A model generated the notes under the pieces. That model did no database searches. It saw nothing but the letters and a program-made list of their open reading frames with translations, and was not told the origin of the DNA. This document shows, piece after piece, positions 45,930 through 55,197 of a DNA stretch of 64,000 nt; position 1 is the stretch's first letter; each line of letters opens with the position of its first letter. Both the position numbers and the translations under genes were made by a program. Where the stretch lies: the NCBI GenBank assembly GCA_015068645.1, contig SVKD01000008.1:1-64000 (forward strand), read 5' to 3'. Source of the stretch: Oscillospiraceae bacterium. Its GTDB lineage: Bacteria > Bacillota > Clostridia > UMGS1840.

Positions 45930-48900
45930 ATGAACCGTAATTTGAAACGAGTGCTTTCATTAGCACTTATGATGGTTGTTTTGGCAGTGAATTTTGTAAT
46001 TCCCGCTTTTGCAACCGAACCCATTTCAGTGTCCTATACGGACCTTCTTTCCAACACACTAACCGGTGGTAATGGAACTTTGTTCTTTGATACCACCCCT
46101 GGTAACAGTACCCCCAGTACGGGTTTGGATCAAGGTAACTATAACAGAAGTTATGCTCCCTTGGAAGTGTGGTCAATGGCTAACCGTGCATCTTTAAGTA
46201 TGTCAGCTAGTGAATGGGCAAGATTTGAAGTGACTGCTCCCACTGCAGGTTTTTATTCTGTTGATGCGACCTATGGTTGCGGTTCGACAGCCGGTGCAGA
46301 TTTCGTGATTCGTACCGAATCTACCATTATCGAAACTCATCTGGCAAAAAGTGGTCAGAATGCGTATTCGTTCACCACTGCAACTAATTTGGGTTATGTG
46401 TACCTGGCAGCAGGCACCAACTACATCTATGCAGATAACAAATCCAGTGCAGTTATAAACTTTAAAGGTTTTGACCTGACCTTAGACGATACTGCAGATG
46501 CTACCGATGTAGCATGGATTGCTCCCATTGCAAGTGCAAATGAAATTGCTGATTTAACCGTTGTTTTTAATGATGGTTACAATCAGGCAGAAGTTGGCAC
46601 TGTTACCTTCATCAATATGGACATTCCTGTTGATGGTAAATATCAGGTATCTGTAATGGGTAAAGCAACCGGTTCCAATACCGTTTCTGCTGATTTTGGC
46701 GGCGATGCAATCACTGCTACCGTTTCTAATGATGCATATGGATATGCTGACATCGGTGTGTTCCCCTTAACTGCAGACACTTACACTCTGACTTTAGAAG
46801 GCTTTACTGATTACAGCCTGGCTTGGGTAAAAGTGGACTATGTTTCTCCCTACGAAACCGACGTTGAAAGCGAATCTTTCGCTGATGGCGATACCGTTGC
46901 AAGAGGTACTGACAACTTAACCATTACCTTCAATGACAATATGATGGATACCGCTGCTGCTACCTTAAGCAACGATATTCCCGTTGAAGTTACTGTTGAC
47001 GGTGCAAAAGTTATCGTTTCTTTCTTAGAAACTTTAGCATACGAAACCGACTACACCTTAACCGTTACCGGTTTACAGGGTGTAAACGATGCAGAAGCAT
47101 TAGAAGACAAAACCTACACCTTCACCACCGGTGACGAATCTGCTGATGAAGGTACTGATGCAGTTGAAGTAACTGACGTTACTTCTTCTCGTGAAGATGT
47201 TACCATTACCGGTACCGTAAAAGGTTCCACCGGAAAAGGTATCAAAGGCAGAACCGTAACCGTTACTTCTCCCGAAGGTGCTGAAGTTGCAACTGTTACT
47301 TCCGGCGACAATGGTGTGTTCACTGCTGAATTCACCATCGCAGACGGTACCGATGCAGGTGCTTATACCTACACCGTAACCGCTGAATATGGTGCAACCA
47401 CCAATGCAGTTGTAAGCTATGTATCCGAAGCAGAAGAATTAAGAATCTTAGATTTATTCTTAACCGCAACCACTCCCGAAGCTGTATATTCTATTTTTGA
47501 ATCTTACGGCGAAATCTTATTGGTTCCCAATTATGCAACAGATTGTGCTTCTTTAGCAAATGATGCTCTGTTCTTAGGTCATTTTGAAAGAAAAGACTTT
47601 GTTGCAGTAAGAGATGTTGCTCCCTTCTACAACAAAATGCTGACATTAGAAGGTATGAACCAGGCAACTCGTGGTTCTGACGTGGATGATTATCTGACTG
47701 AAGAAATTTGTGATTTACTGGGTATTAGATCCGATAAAATGGATTTAATTATCAAAAATGACCCCGGCAACAGTAAGAAAAGCTCCTTCGCTGCAAAAGT
47801 TGCACAGGACACCAATAACAATGGTGCAAGCACCTCTGAAGCAGCATTCTTAGAAAGAATCGCAACCTTACTGGATGCTTGGTTATTAGAAACCAACAAC
47901 ATCACCGCAACTAGCTTAGATTTATCTGAAGCAACTACCGCTTGCAGATATGCAGGTGAAATTGCAATTCCCTTAGACTTTACAGTTGCACAGTCCAAAG
48001 TAAAATCTGTTGTAGTAACTGTTACTACCGCTGAAGCAGGTTTATTAGCAAATGCACAGGCAGTTGTTGATGGTTTAGAACCCGTGGATGCTGTAATTAA
48101 CGGTGATACCGCAACCTTCACCATTGATTTCGAATACGATGCAGCAAAAGTATACGATGAAGTGGGTAAAATTTCTCTGCAGGCATCTGTCATCGCAACT
48201 CATGATATTAATGTGGATGCAACCGTTATTTACAGATTTACCACTCAAATCACTGACGAAGAAGGCAACCCTGCTGACATTAATGTGGATATGCCCATCG
48301 CAGTAGCAGGTGGCACCATTCGTGCAACTGTATCTCCTGCTCAGTCCAGCAGTCCTTCCAGACCTACCGGTAACACTGGCTATGTTGCTCCTCCGAAGGA
48401 AAAAGTGGAAGAGGAAGATGATTCTAATAAATCTAAATATTTCTTCGATGATATGGGCGAAGCTCTCTGGGCTCAGGATATGGTTCATGAGTTAGCTGCA
48501 AAAGGAATCATTTCCAAAAACGAAGAAAGAATGTTCCGTCCTATGGACAGCGTAACTCGTGAAGAATATGTAAAAATGCTGGTAACCGTTATCGGTTCTC
48601 ACAAAGCTGATGCAAAATCTACCTTATCTGATGTTTCCGCAGATCACTGGGCAACTTCCTACATTGCAACCGCTCAGCAGTTGGGTATCGTTCAGGGTAA
48701 TGCTGACGGCACCTTCGGTTTAGGTCAGAGAATTACTCGTCAGGATATGGCTGTAATGCTTTACAGAACTTTCCAGGTACTGGGTATCGACCTGCCGGAA
48801 GGCACCAATGAATTCACAGATTCCAATGATATTGCAAGCTATGCAAAAGCAGCAGTTAGCGCTTTGGAAAAACAGGGTATCATCAACGGTATGGGTGATG

Positions 48901-48983
48901 GCACCTTTGCTCCTGCTAACAATGCTACCAGAGCACAGTCCGCAAAAGTAATTTACAGTATGATGGAGGTGTTAGGTGTATGA
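45930..48983 (+). CDS. SLH-domain surface protein with CBM-like and Ig-like modules
   Basis: 1017 aa from ATG 45930 (AAGGAGG upstream; in-frame TTG 45924 overlaps the site). Signal peptide (1-28, AFA), an N-terminal beta-sandwich (about 30-170), a second sandwich, an SbsA-type Ig-like domain (about 315-410; SFADGDTVARG ... LAYETDYTLTVTG), an FN3/carboxypeptidase-regulatory-like domain (about 415-495), a helical segment like the spacer of the beta-helix proteins (LRILDLFLTATTPEAVYSIF) and three C-terminal SLH repeats (about 839-1017). It should sit on the cell wall polymer and may hold partners. The next gene overlaps it by four bases. Confidence 0.85.
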   Translation: MNRNLKRVLSLALMMVVLAVNFVIPAFATEPISVSYTDLLSNTLTGGNGTLFFDTTPGNSTPSTGLDQGNYNRSYAPLEVWSMANRASLSMSASEWARFEVTAPTAGFYSVDATYGCGSTAGADFVIRTESTIIETHLAKSGQNAYSFTTATNLGYVYLAAGTNYIYADNKSSAVINFKGFDLTLDDTADATDVAWIAPIASANEIADLTVVFNDGYNQAEVGTVTFINMDIPVDGKYQVSVMGKATGSNTVSADFGGDAITATVSNDAYGYADIGVFPLTADTYTLTLEGFTDYSLAWVKVDYVSPYETDVESESFADGDTVARGTDNLTITFNDNMMDTAAATLSNDIPVEVTVDGAKVIVSFLETLAYETDYTLTVTGLQGVNDAEALEDKTYTFTTGDESADEGTDAVEVTDVTSSREDVTITGTVKGSTGKGIKGRTVTVTSPEGAEVATVTSGDNGVFTAEFTIADGTDAGAYTYTVTAEYGATTNAVVSYVSEAEELRILDLFLTATTPEAVYSIFESYGEILLVPNYATDCASLANDALFLGHFERKDFVAVRDVAPFYNKMLTLEGMNQATRGSDVDDYLTEEICDLLGIRSDKMDLIIKNDPGNSKKSSFAAKVAQDTNNNGASTSEAAFLERIATLLDAWLLETNNITATSLDLSEATTACRYAGEIAIPLDFTVAQSKVKSVVVTVTTAEAGLLANAQAVVDGLEPVDAVINGDTATFTIDFEYDAAKVYDEVGKISLQASVIATHDINVDATVIYRFTTQITDEEGNPADINVDMPIAVAGGTIRATVSPAQSSSPSRPTGNTGYVAPPKEKVEEEDDSNKSKYFFDDMGEALWAQDMVHELAAKGIISKNEERMFRPMDSVTREEYVKMLVTVIGSHKADAKSTLSDVSADHWATSYIATAQQLGIVQGNADGTFGLGQRITRQDMAVMLYRTFQVLGIDLPEGTNEFTDSNDIASYAKAAVSALEKQGIINGMGDGTFAPANNATRAQSAKVIYSMMEVLGV

Positions 48984-51787
48984 TGAAAAAAGGTTTTTCC
49001 CTGTTATTAGTTCTGACTCTGATTCTTAGCTCCTTTGGTTTGGTTGCTTCTGCAGCATCCGGCGGTGCAAGTCAGGTTATTTCTGAATTCAACATTATGC
49101 CCCAGAGCTGCTCTGCAGACTCCGACAATTTAGTAACCCGTAGAGAATTTGCTTACACCATTGCCAATATTTTAGGCAGTGGTGAAGCAGAACCCCGTGA
49201 AACTCAGTTTGTTGATGTTACCGTAGACGAAGCAGATTCCGGTTACATTTACTATGCAACCATCAACGGCTTCTTATTACCGGAAGGTAATATGTTCTGC
49301 CCCAATGATCCTATTTCTCTGTATGATTTCAACGATGCAGTTATCAAACTGTTAGCTTATGAAACCATCGCACAGGCAAATGGCGGCGGCGTTGACGGCG
49401 CAATCAAAACCGTTAGAGATTTAAAAATCTATAACAAAGTTACTATCAACAATTATGAAACCGTAACCGTAAAACAGTATCGTCAGTTGATTTACAACCT
49501 GATGACTGCAGATATTACCGAATTTAACTACAGCTATGATAAAGACGGTAACATCAACTTGTCTAGAACCGGTGCTACCAAAACTATCTTATCTCAGTAC
49601 TTTGGTATTTCCCGTTACTACGGTTCTATCGTTGATGTAAATAACTTAAAACCCAGCGCAAGATTCAAAGTGACCAAAAACGTGTCCGAAGCAAATCCCG
49701 AAATCTTAGCAGTAAATCAGGAATATGATTTCTTATCCAACGGTAAAGTGGATATGAACTTCTACAAAAACATTCCTGTTGAAATTTGGATTGACAGCGA
49801 CGGCGTTATCGTTTACATTGCTCCCCAGCAGAATGTAGAAGTGTTCTACGATGTGATTTACAGCGTAAACAACGATACCAATCCTGACAATGCGTATGCT
49901 TTAAATCTGGTTGAATCTATTGAATTAAACCGTGATGAAAAAGAATATAAAATTGATCCCAAAGCAAGCGTTAGCTACAACGGTGCTATCACCAAAACTC
50001 CTGTGAAATTAGCAGGCAAATATGCGAAAATCGTTTTAATTAACAACAAAATTACCTTTATCGAAACCTGGAACCTCCAGGAAGGCGGTATGGTAAGAGA
50101 AGTAAATAACAGCTACATTTCTTTCTTCAAAGGGGAAGCTGAAGGTAGAGTAAAGAAAATCGGTGAATATGAAAACATCATGGTTATCATTGATGGCAGA
50201 AGCACCGACCGTACTCAGATTAAACCCGGCAGCTTATTCTACTATTATCAGACCGATGATCAGTTAGTAGTTGTAGTTTCCGAAAAAACCATCTCCGGGA
50301 ACTTAGAAAGTATGTCTACTGACGAAATGGAAATCGGAAGACATTTCTATCCCACCAACGGCGATATTTATGTTTCCGAAGACGGTGGCGAATCCTACGT
50401 TACCAACAACTTTGATGGCGTATTCGGCAATCAGGTGCTCTGCTATGTGGATATCTTTGGCGACATCCGTTACATGAGAGCATTAGACGAATTGAACAAG
50501 AGCAATGAATTTACCGCTTATATCATCGGTTCTTCTCAGAAGGGCTTTGAAGATATCAAAATTAAAGTTCAGAAACTTTATCCTGATGTAGAAGAGGCAA
50601 CCATTACGCTGCCTACCGATTTACCGGCATCTAAAATCATTGACAATCCTGCAACCGCAATCAATGACATTGCAACCGTGTTCTCTTCCGCATCCAGCAT
50701 TGCAGCAAATGCAATGAAATGGAGCGACAAGATGAATGCAACCAATAAGCTCTACAAATTTACCGTAGATGATGAAGGTGTAATCACTCAGATTGCTGAA
50801 CCTGATTACTATCTGCTCTTCGGTGAAGAACACGATGTAACCTACTTGGATGATAATAAAGTAGAACAGACTATGACTGTTCCTTGCTTACCCGCAATCA
50901 ACATTCCTCTGGACCACTTCACCGGTGACTATCGTGCGATTTACTTGCCTGATACCAAAACCAACGGTATCACTACCGGTATCGGCAGCAGCTTAGCTTC
51001 CACTCAGCTGTTCTACATCCGTAACGAAAGATTCATCATCTTAACTAATATTGACGGTAAATTAGGTGTTATGGAAAAATCTTATAATGAGTTATTAGCA
51101 CACGGTACCTTCAATATGAGTGATGAATCCTTAAAAGTAAACATTGCAATGTTTGCAAAACCGGAAGATTCCACTCCTGCATTCTGGTTCTTATACGGTA
51201 ACACCGATAAAATCCGCCGTCATAACGGTGACGACGATGCTACCATCGACTCCATCACCTTAAAATATGACGCTGAAAAAGACAAAAACTACTATGAAGT
51301 AGTTTTAGATGGCGGCGACATGGAATGGGAATTAGATACCATTGTTTTAGCAGAGTTGGGTCTTACATCTTCAGATATTACTCACTACAGACCTTCTTCT
51401 GAACCCGCTCCCGACAAACTGGAAGTTGGTATGAAGGTTGAATATATGGATGGCGCACTCTTCTGCAATAACGAAGTGTATATCACCGGCGTGGAAGAAT
51501 ATCCCAAGAGCGCTTCCGGTGCTGATATGACCATTGACGAATGGTATCAGAACATTATGCCCGGTATGTTGAGAGGTACTCTGAAAAAGATTACCGATTA
51601 CAGACTGTTCTTAGAAAACGGTGCAGCTTACCACATTGGTAACAACTGTAATATTGTTGGTGTTAAATTCAAAAACGGTAAAGTGGAATATGTAGATTTA
51701 ACAGAAGCAGATTTAGAAGCAGGTTCCACCATTTACTACAACAGAAATATCAACGTTAACGCAATTTACGTAGAAATTGTTGACTAA
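48980..51787 (+). CDS. SLH-like secreted protein, function unknown
   Basis: 935 aa. Signal peptide (about 1-27), N-terminal degenerate SLH repeats (about 35-175; TRREFAYTIANILG, QFVDVTVDEADSGYIYYAT, KQYRQLIYNLM), then ~750 residues rich in beta strands (OB- or Ig-like; VEIWIDSDGVIVYIAP, GKYAKIVLINNKITFIETW) without a family I can name. Start ATGATG overlaps the TGA of the upstream SLH gene, so the two are translationally coupled and may form a pair in the envelope. A GNRA-capped terminator follows, ending the 38-kb locus. Confidence 0.78.
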   Translation: MMKKGFSLLLVLTLILSSFGLVASAASGGASQVISEFNIMPQSCSADSDNLVTRREFAYTIANILGSGEAEPRETQFVDVTVDEADSGYIYYATINGFLLPEGNMFCPNDPISLYDFNDAVIKLLAYETIAQANGGGVDGAIKTVRDLKIYNKVTINNYETVTVKQYRQLIYNLMTADITEFNYSYDKDGNINLSRTGATKTILSQYFGISRYYGSIVDVNNLKPSARFKVTKNVSEANPEILAVNQEYDFLSNGKVDMNFYKNIPVEIWIDSDGVIVYIAPQQNVEVFYDVIYSVNNDTNPDNAYALNLVESIELNRDEKEYKIDPKASVSYNGAITKTPVKLAGKYAKIVLINNKITFIETWNLQEGGMVREVNNSYISFFKGEAEGRVKKIGEYENIMVIIDGRSTDRTQIKPGSLFYYYQTDDQLVVVVSEKTISGNLESMSTDEMEIGRHFYPTNGDIYVSEDGGESYVTNNFDGVFGNQVLCYVDIFGDIRYMRALDELNKSNEFTAYIIGSSQKGFEDIKIKVQKLYPDVEEATITLPTDLPASKIIDNPATAINDIATVFSSASSIAANAMKWSDKMNATNKLYKFTVDDEGVITQIAEPDYYLLFGEEHDVTYLDDNKVEQTMTVPCLPAINIPLDHFTGDYRAIYLPDTKTNGITTGIGSSLASTQLFYIRNERFIILTNIDGKLGVMEKSYNELLAHGTFNMSDESLKVNIAMFAKPEDSTPAFWFLYGNTDKIRRHNGDDDATIDSITLKYDAEKDKNYYEVVLDGGDMEWELDTIVLAELGLTSSDITHYRPSSEPAPDKLEVGMKVEYMDGALFCNNEVYITGVEEYPKSASGADMTIDEWYQNIMPGMLRGTLKKITDYRLFLENGAAYHIGNNCNIVGVKFKNGKVEYVDLTEADLEAGSTIYYNRNINVNAIYVEIVD

Positions 51788-51810
51788 TTTCTGAATCCAA
51801 ACAATAAAAA

Positions 51811-51841
51811 AACAGAGAGAAGCAATTCTCTCTGTTTTTTT
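51811..51841. terminator. Bidirectional intrinsic terminator
   Basis: AACAGAGAGAA (51811-51821), loop GCAA (a GNRA tetraloop), TTCTCTCTGTT (51826-51836), T run to 51841; on the other strand an equal run of T follows. It serves the SLH gene on the plus strand and pnuC on the minus strand. Confidence 0.92.
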
Positions 51842-51846
51842 GTATT

Positions 51847-52554
51847 TCATATCTTATTGTTCTTTTTGCATTTTTGTTTCTTTTGCATCTTTTCCATTCT
51901 TCGCCAATTATAGAAGCTATATAAGTCGTTTGCCAAAAATACCAAAAAGCAAATCACCACGGATAAATAATTGATATCCCAAAAACAGGCAACACTCCAA
52001 AGCACAATCAGCACAATATCATTTAATGCATAAACCAAGGCAAAATAGGGACTTCTCCTTGCCATCAAATAACAAGCGCCAAAGCTGGTGGAAACGGATA
52101 AGGTGCTCCACCAAAGGTTGGGGGTATTCAGCCATTTTAACACAAAGTAGAAGACGGCAGTCACCATGGCGGTGAGGAGGACAAAAACACACCATTCTTT
52201 TTTACGGATGTGATTTACAGCAACCTGGGATTTTTTTCCTTGAAAGGGATTTTTTAACCAACATATAAAAGCGTATGCCGCCATAGGTACCGACATTCCC
52301 AGATAGGTGATCATTTCACCGTAGTACCTGGTGGAATAGGAAATATAGCCGTAGATTGAGCCAAACACAACCATCATCAGTTGTCCTATGGGATTTCCCT
52401 TGGCACAAAAAATCAGTGAAGTTACACCTAAAAGAGATGCAACGAGTACCAAAAAACTTTCCTGACGGAAAATAAAATAAGATGCGAGAATGGTTGCCAT
52501 AGACCCCAGCCAAAGTATCCATTCCCGTTTGGAAAAATAGGTCAAAATTTTCAT
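51847..52554 (-). CDS. pnuC: PnuC family nicotinamide riboside transporter
   Basis: 235 aa from ATG 52554, directly behind GGAGGAACG; the longer ATG at 52584 has no site and would lie in the leader. Seven to eight membrane helices. PnuC-type segments include FGSIYGYISYSTRYYGEMITYLGM and NLWWSTLSVSTSFGACYLMARR near the C-terminus. PnuC proteins carry vitamins by facilitated diffusion; most take nicotinamide riboside, while relatives take thiamine or riboflavin. The gene has its own promoter and an attenuator-like leader, so uptake is probably ligand-controlled. Confidence 0.87.
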   Translation of the reverse strand: MKILTYFSKREWILWLGSMATILASYFIFRQESFLVLVASLLGVTSLIFCAKGNPIGQLMMVVFGSIYGYISYSTRYYGEMITYLGMSVPMAAYAFICWLKNPFQGKKSQVAVNHIRKKEWCVFVLLTAMVTAVFYFVLKWLNTPNLWWSTLSVSTSFGACYLMARRSPYFALVYALNDIVLIVLWSVACFWDINYLSVVICFLVFLANDLYSFYNWRRMEKMQKKQKCKKNNKI

Positions 52555-52562
52555 CGTTCCTC

Positions 52563-52621
52563 CAATAAAAAAGCATCCGTCCATACAACTTCAAAGACCT
52601 AACGTTGTATGCCGAATGCTT
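52563..52621 (-). terminator. Attenuator hairpin before pnuC
   Basis: On the minus strand AAGCATTCG ... CGGATGCTT (52571-52621) encloses ATACAAC ... GTTGTAT and is followed by TTTTTTATT, just before the GGAGG site of pnuC. It looks like an intrinsic terminator acting inside the leader. Confidence 0.75.
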
Positions 52622-52680
52622 CCGCACGGATTCTACCCGGTGGCAGAATCCTTTTGATATCTTCAATTTTTTATCGTCTA
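52622..52680 (-). promoter_or_regulatory. Unassigned structured leader of pnuC (riboswitch candidate)
   Basis: Between the promoter and the attenuator: TTGA-AGATA-TCAA hairpin, a perfect 7-bp stem GGATTCT (52645-52651) with AGAATCC (52628-52634) and loop GCCACCGGGT, and TCCG-TG-CGGA (52621-52630), which overlaps the attenuator base and could act as part of an antiterminator. It does not have the CTGAGA and ACCTGAT elements of a TPP riboswitch nor an FMN core. Confidence 0.55.
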
Positions 52681-52681
52681 C

Positions 52682-52710
52682 AGTATAGCAAACAATGAGA
52701 CATTTGTCAA
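52682..52710 (-). promoter_or_regulatory. sigma-A promoter of pnuC
   Basis: Minus-strand TTGACA (52705-52710), 17-bp spacer, TATACT (52682-52687), located immediately after the nitroreductase stop codon. Confidence 0.85.
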
Positions 52711-52713
52711 GGG

Positions 52714-53232
52714 TTAAAAAGAATTGTAGCTGATTAAATCTTCCATGGGACGAAATTCATTGTGCATCGGGTAGGGAGCACTGTCTTCCGATGGATATCC
52801 CATCACCAGAAGAGCCACCGGTTCCAATTCTTCGGGAATGTTGTAGTTTTCTCTCATTGCTGCAGGGTCAAAGCTCATCACCCAGCAGGAACCAATACCC
52901 AATTCCCAGGCACCCAGCATCAGATGGGTGGTTACAATAGAGCAGTCAACAGGAGCGGATTTTGCACCATCATATCGGCGGGTCCAGCCTTCATTTTTGT
53001 TGTAACAAACAAGCATTGCCAAAGGCGCGTTAAAATGGCTTCTGGTGCAATTTGGAAGTTTGCTCAAGGTTTCTTTGGAGTCCAGCACCAAAATGCGTTG
53101 TGGCTGCATATTACAGCCTGTGGGAGCGATGTGTCCATAGGCTAAAATTTTCTCCACTAGTTCTTGGGGGACTTTTTTATCCAGAAAATTTCTGACAGAA
53201 TAACGGCTTTTTGCCAGTTCATAAAAGTTCAT
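52714..53232 (-). CDS. Nitroreductase family protein
   Basis: 172 aa. N-terminus SRYSVRNFLDKKVPQE and the APTGCNMQPQRILV segment are the FMN-binding signatures of the nitroreductase fold; C-terminus VALLVMGYPSEDS. It is probably an NAD(P)H-dependent flavin oxidoreductase; the substrate is unknown. The small size is typical of clostridial nitroreductases. It follows the PAP2 gene by 13 bases. Confidence 0.9.
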   Translation of the reverse strand: MNFYELAKSRYSVRNFLDKKVPQELVEKILAYGHIAPTGCNMQPQRILVLDSKETLSKLPNCTRSHFNAPLAMLVCYNKNEGWTRRYDGAKSAPVDCSIVTTHLMLGAWELGIGSCWVMSFDPAAMRENYNIPEELEPVALLVMGYPSEDSAPYPMHNEFRPMEDLISYNSF

Positions 53233-53245
53233 GTTATGACACTCC

Positions 53246-54118
53246 TTACCATTTTATTTTTTGTAAAATCAGCGGATACAAGCCAAAAATCAAGGTGATA
53301 AGCACCAGATAATGGAATGCATCCCAAATCAGAAACAGCGACAGATTTTCGGGAACCGGAATGGCTTCCAGCCCTGCTTTAAAAATCAAAGCGAAGACAA
53401 TTGCCCCCACAACCCGAAACAGTTTTTTTGTAAAAGATACATTGTAGTTCATGCGAATGAGAGCCCGATCAATATGAGAAGATGCGGTTAACCCCCCCAT
53501 CAGACCCAGGCATTTGAAATAATCTGCATAATGGGGGTCCGGCTTGATAAGAAAAAAGATGCCAAATGCTAACATTCCTAAAAATACAGGTGCAAACATC
53601 ATTACGGGATTTTTCAGCTTTTCGTAGAGAGCGCTTCCCAAAATCCCGATGGAAATTCCTAAAATAAGACCCACGATTACATCGGAAGGATAATGGGCAC
53701 CCAGATACATTCTGGAGCATCCGATTGCCACAGATACAATGATTGCAGTAATTAAAAGCCATCGTTTGCGCAGTAAACGTGCCAGTGCCGTGGTCCAGGT
53801 GGAAATGTTCTGGGTGTGACCGCTGGGGAAGGAATACCCCGTTGCCGTTTCAGGACGGACACAAGTCACTTTGCCGGTATGAAAGGGACGGGGGATATGA
53901 AACAAATTTTTCAAAATCCCATTGATTCCTAAAGAACAGATGGTTAAAAAACAAAGGCGGTAGGCACCTTCTTTTTGCACCATAAAATACCACACAGCAA
54001 TGAGAACAATTAAAATGGTGTCTTCTCCCAAAGCTGTAACGGCTTCCATCAATGTATTCAAGGCAGGGGTACGAATACTCTCCAACCATTGTAAAAGAGC
54101 AAGTTCTCCGAAAAACAT
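53246..54118 (-). CDS. PAP2 family membrane phosphatase
   Basis: 290 aa from ATG 54118, preceded by AGAGGTGAAAGG; the longer reading from 54181 adds a non-family stretch. The three PAP2 motifs are present: KNLFHIPRPF, FPSGHTQ and SRMYLGAHYPSDV, within about eight membrane helices. Family members remove phosphate from lipid phosphates such as undecaprenyl pyrophosphate or phosphatidic acid. The extra C-terminal membrane region (about 180-290) is seen in many clostridial homologues. Confidence 0.9.
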   Translation of the reverse strand: MFFGELALLQWLESIRTPALNTLMEAVTALGEDTILIVLIAVWYFMVQKEGAYRLCFLTICSLGINGILKNLFHIPRPFHTGKVTCVRPETATGYSFPSGHTQNISTWTTALARLLRKRWLLITAIIVSVAIGCSRMYLGAHYPSDVIVGLILGISIGILGSALYEKLKNPVMMFAPVFLGMLAFGIFFLIKPDPHYADYFKCLGLMGGLTASSHIDRALIRMNYNVSFTKKLFRVVGAIVFALIFKAGLEAIPVPENLSLFLIWDAFHYLVLITLIFGLYPLILQKIKW

Positions 54119-54191
54119 CCTTTCACCTCTTCGGTTTTTATCTTCTGTGGTTATTGTATCATAAATCCACAAAAAATGCAAGAAAAATCTC

Positions 54192-54220
54192 TTTACATTA
54201 AGAACAGAATGTGCTATAAT
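54192..54220 (+). promoter_or_regulatory. sigma-A promoter of the NifX-like gene
   Basis: TTTACA (54192-54197), 17-bp spacer, TATAAT (54215-54220), 35 bases before the ATG at 54255. Confidence 0.85.
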
Positions 54221-54254
54221 GAACGGTAGTTAAAAATTTGAAAGGAAGTTTTTT

Positions 54255-54641
54255 ATGAAAGTGGCAGTAACCTACCAAAACGGTGAGGTGTTTCAGCATT
54301 TCGGTCATACTGAATTTTTTAAAATTTACGAAGTAGAAGATAACAAAGTGAGTTCCTCTTCAGTAGTTTCCACCGGAGGGCACGGGCATGGTGCTCTTTC
54401 CGGATTTTTGAAGGAGCAGGGAGTTACCGTGGTGATTTGCGGCGGTATTGGCGGTGGTGCGCAAAATGCGCTGTTAAATGCCGGCATTCGTTTCTTTGGT
54501 GGTGTGAAAGGGGATTGTGATCAGGCAGTGGAAGCCTTTTTGGCAGAAAATCTTTCCTATAATCCTAATGTAACCTGCAATCATCATGGGGAAGGACACT
54601 CCTGCAGCGGGCATTCCTGCGGTAATCATGGCTGTCATTAA
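54255..54641 (+). CDS. NifB/NifX-type dinitrogenase iron-molybdenum cofactor family protein
   Basis: 128 aa. The MKVAVTYQNGEVFQHFGH start, YEVEDNKV and VVICGGIGGGAQNALLNAGI fit the Nitro_FeMo-Co (PF02579) fold. A His/Cys-rich tail (HHGEGHSCSGHSCGNHGCH) could bind metal. In organisms without nitrogenase such proteins are thought to handle iron-sulfur or metal clusters; nothing else in the window points to nitrogen fixation. First gene before two lipoproteins. Confidence 0.88.
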   Translation: MKVAVTYQNGEVFQHFGHTEFFKIYEVEDNKVSSSSVVSTGGHGHGALSGFLKEQGVTVVICGGIGGGAQNALLNAGIRFFGGVKGDCDQAVEAFLAENLSYNPNVTCNHHGEGHSCSGHSCGNHGCH

Positions 54642-54682
54642 AATCCTATTGTCAGAATCAAGAAAAACGGAGGATAAAATCA

Positions 54683-55153
54683 ATGAAAAAATTAACAGCA
54701 CTTTTTTTAGCCCTGCTTTTGGTGTTTACTATGGCAGGATGCGGTAACCAAACGGAAGAAAACGTGACCCCTACTCCCACACCTGCTATGGAGTCTGCGG
54801 AAGCTGATGTATCCGGCTCTTCTGTGGGTGGAGAAACACCTGATATGTATGCGGCAACAGAAGTTTCCGACAGTCCTGTTATCGCTACCTATAAACTGTC
54901 GGCAGCAAATTATGGAAATGGCGAAGTAACTGGTATTGGGCTGCCTGCAATACAAATCGTGTTGCAGGAAGACGGTACCGGTATTTATGGTGATGCCAAT
55001 GGGCAGATGAACATTGTGTGGACTCAGGAAGGCGATCAGTATACGCTGATTTCCCAACAGCTTGGTCCTAATGACCCGTTGGTACTGACTGCGGATGGAG
55101 ATAACCTGATTGCAGTATACGGGGAACAGACTATGACCTTCCAAAAACAATAG
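54683..55153 (+). CDS. Lipoprotein with lipocalin-like domain, paralogue 1
   Basis: 156 aa. Signal peptide with lipobox MAGC (Cys20), a PT-containing linker, then a ~90-residue beta-rich domain (ATYKLSAANYGNGE ... VLQEDGTGIYGD ... IVWTQEGDQYTL) like small lipocalin-type domains of clostridial lipoproteins. The first codons are almost the same as in the next gene (both MKKLTALFLA), which supports recent duplication. GGAGGATAAAATCA before ATG. Function unknown. Confidence 0.82.
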   Translation: MKKLTALFLALLLVFTMAGCGNQTEENVTPTPTPAMESAEADVSGSSVGGETPDMYAATEVSDSPVIATYKLSAANYGNGEVTGIGLPAIQIVLQEDGTGIYGDANGQMNIVWTQEGDQYTLISQQLGPNDPLVLTADGDNLIAVYGEQTMTFQKQ

Positions 55154-55197
55154 TATTGGAATTTTGTGACTAAAAAAATAACACAAGGAGAAATCAA

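Noticed and set aside
52622-52680. TPP or FMN riboswitch upstream of pnuC
   Set aside because: The CTGAGA and ACCTGAT-type TPP elements and the FMN core are not found; it is left as unassigned.
54255-54641. Nitrogen fixation locus
   Set aside because: Only one NifX-type domain protein is present; no nitrogenase or cofactor genes accompany it.
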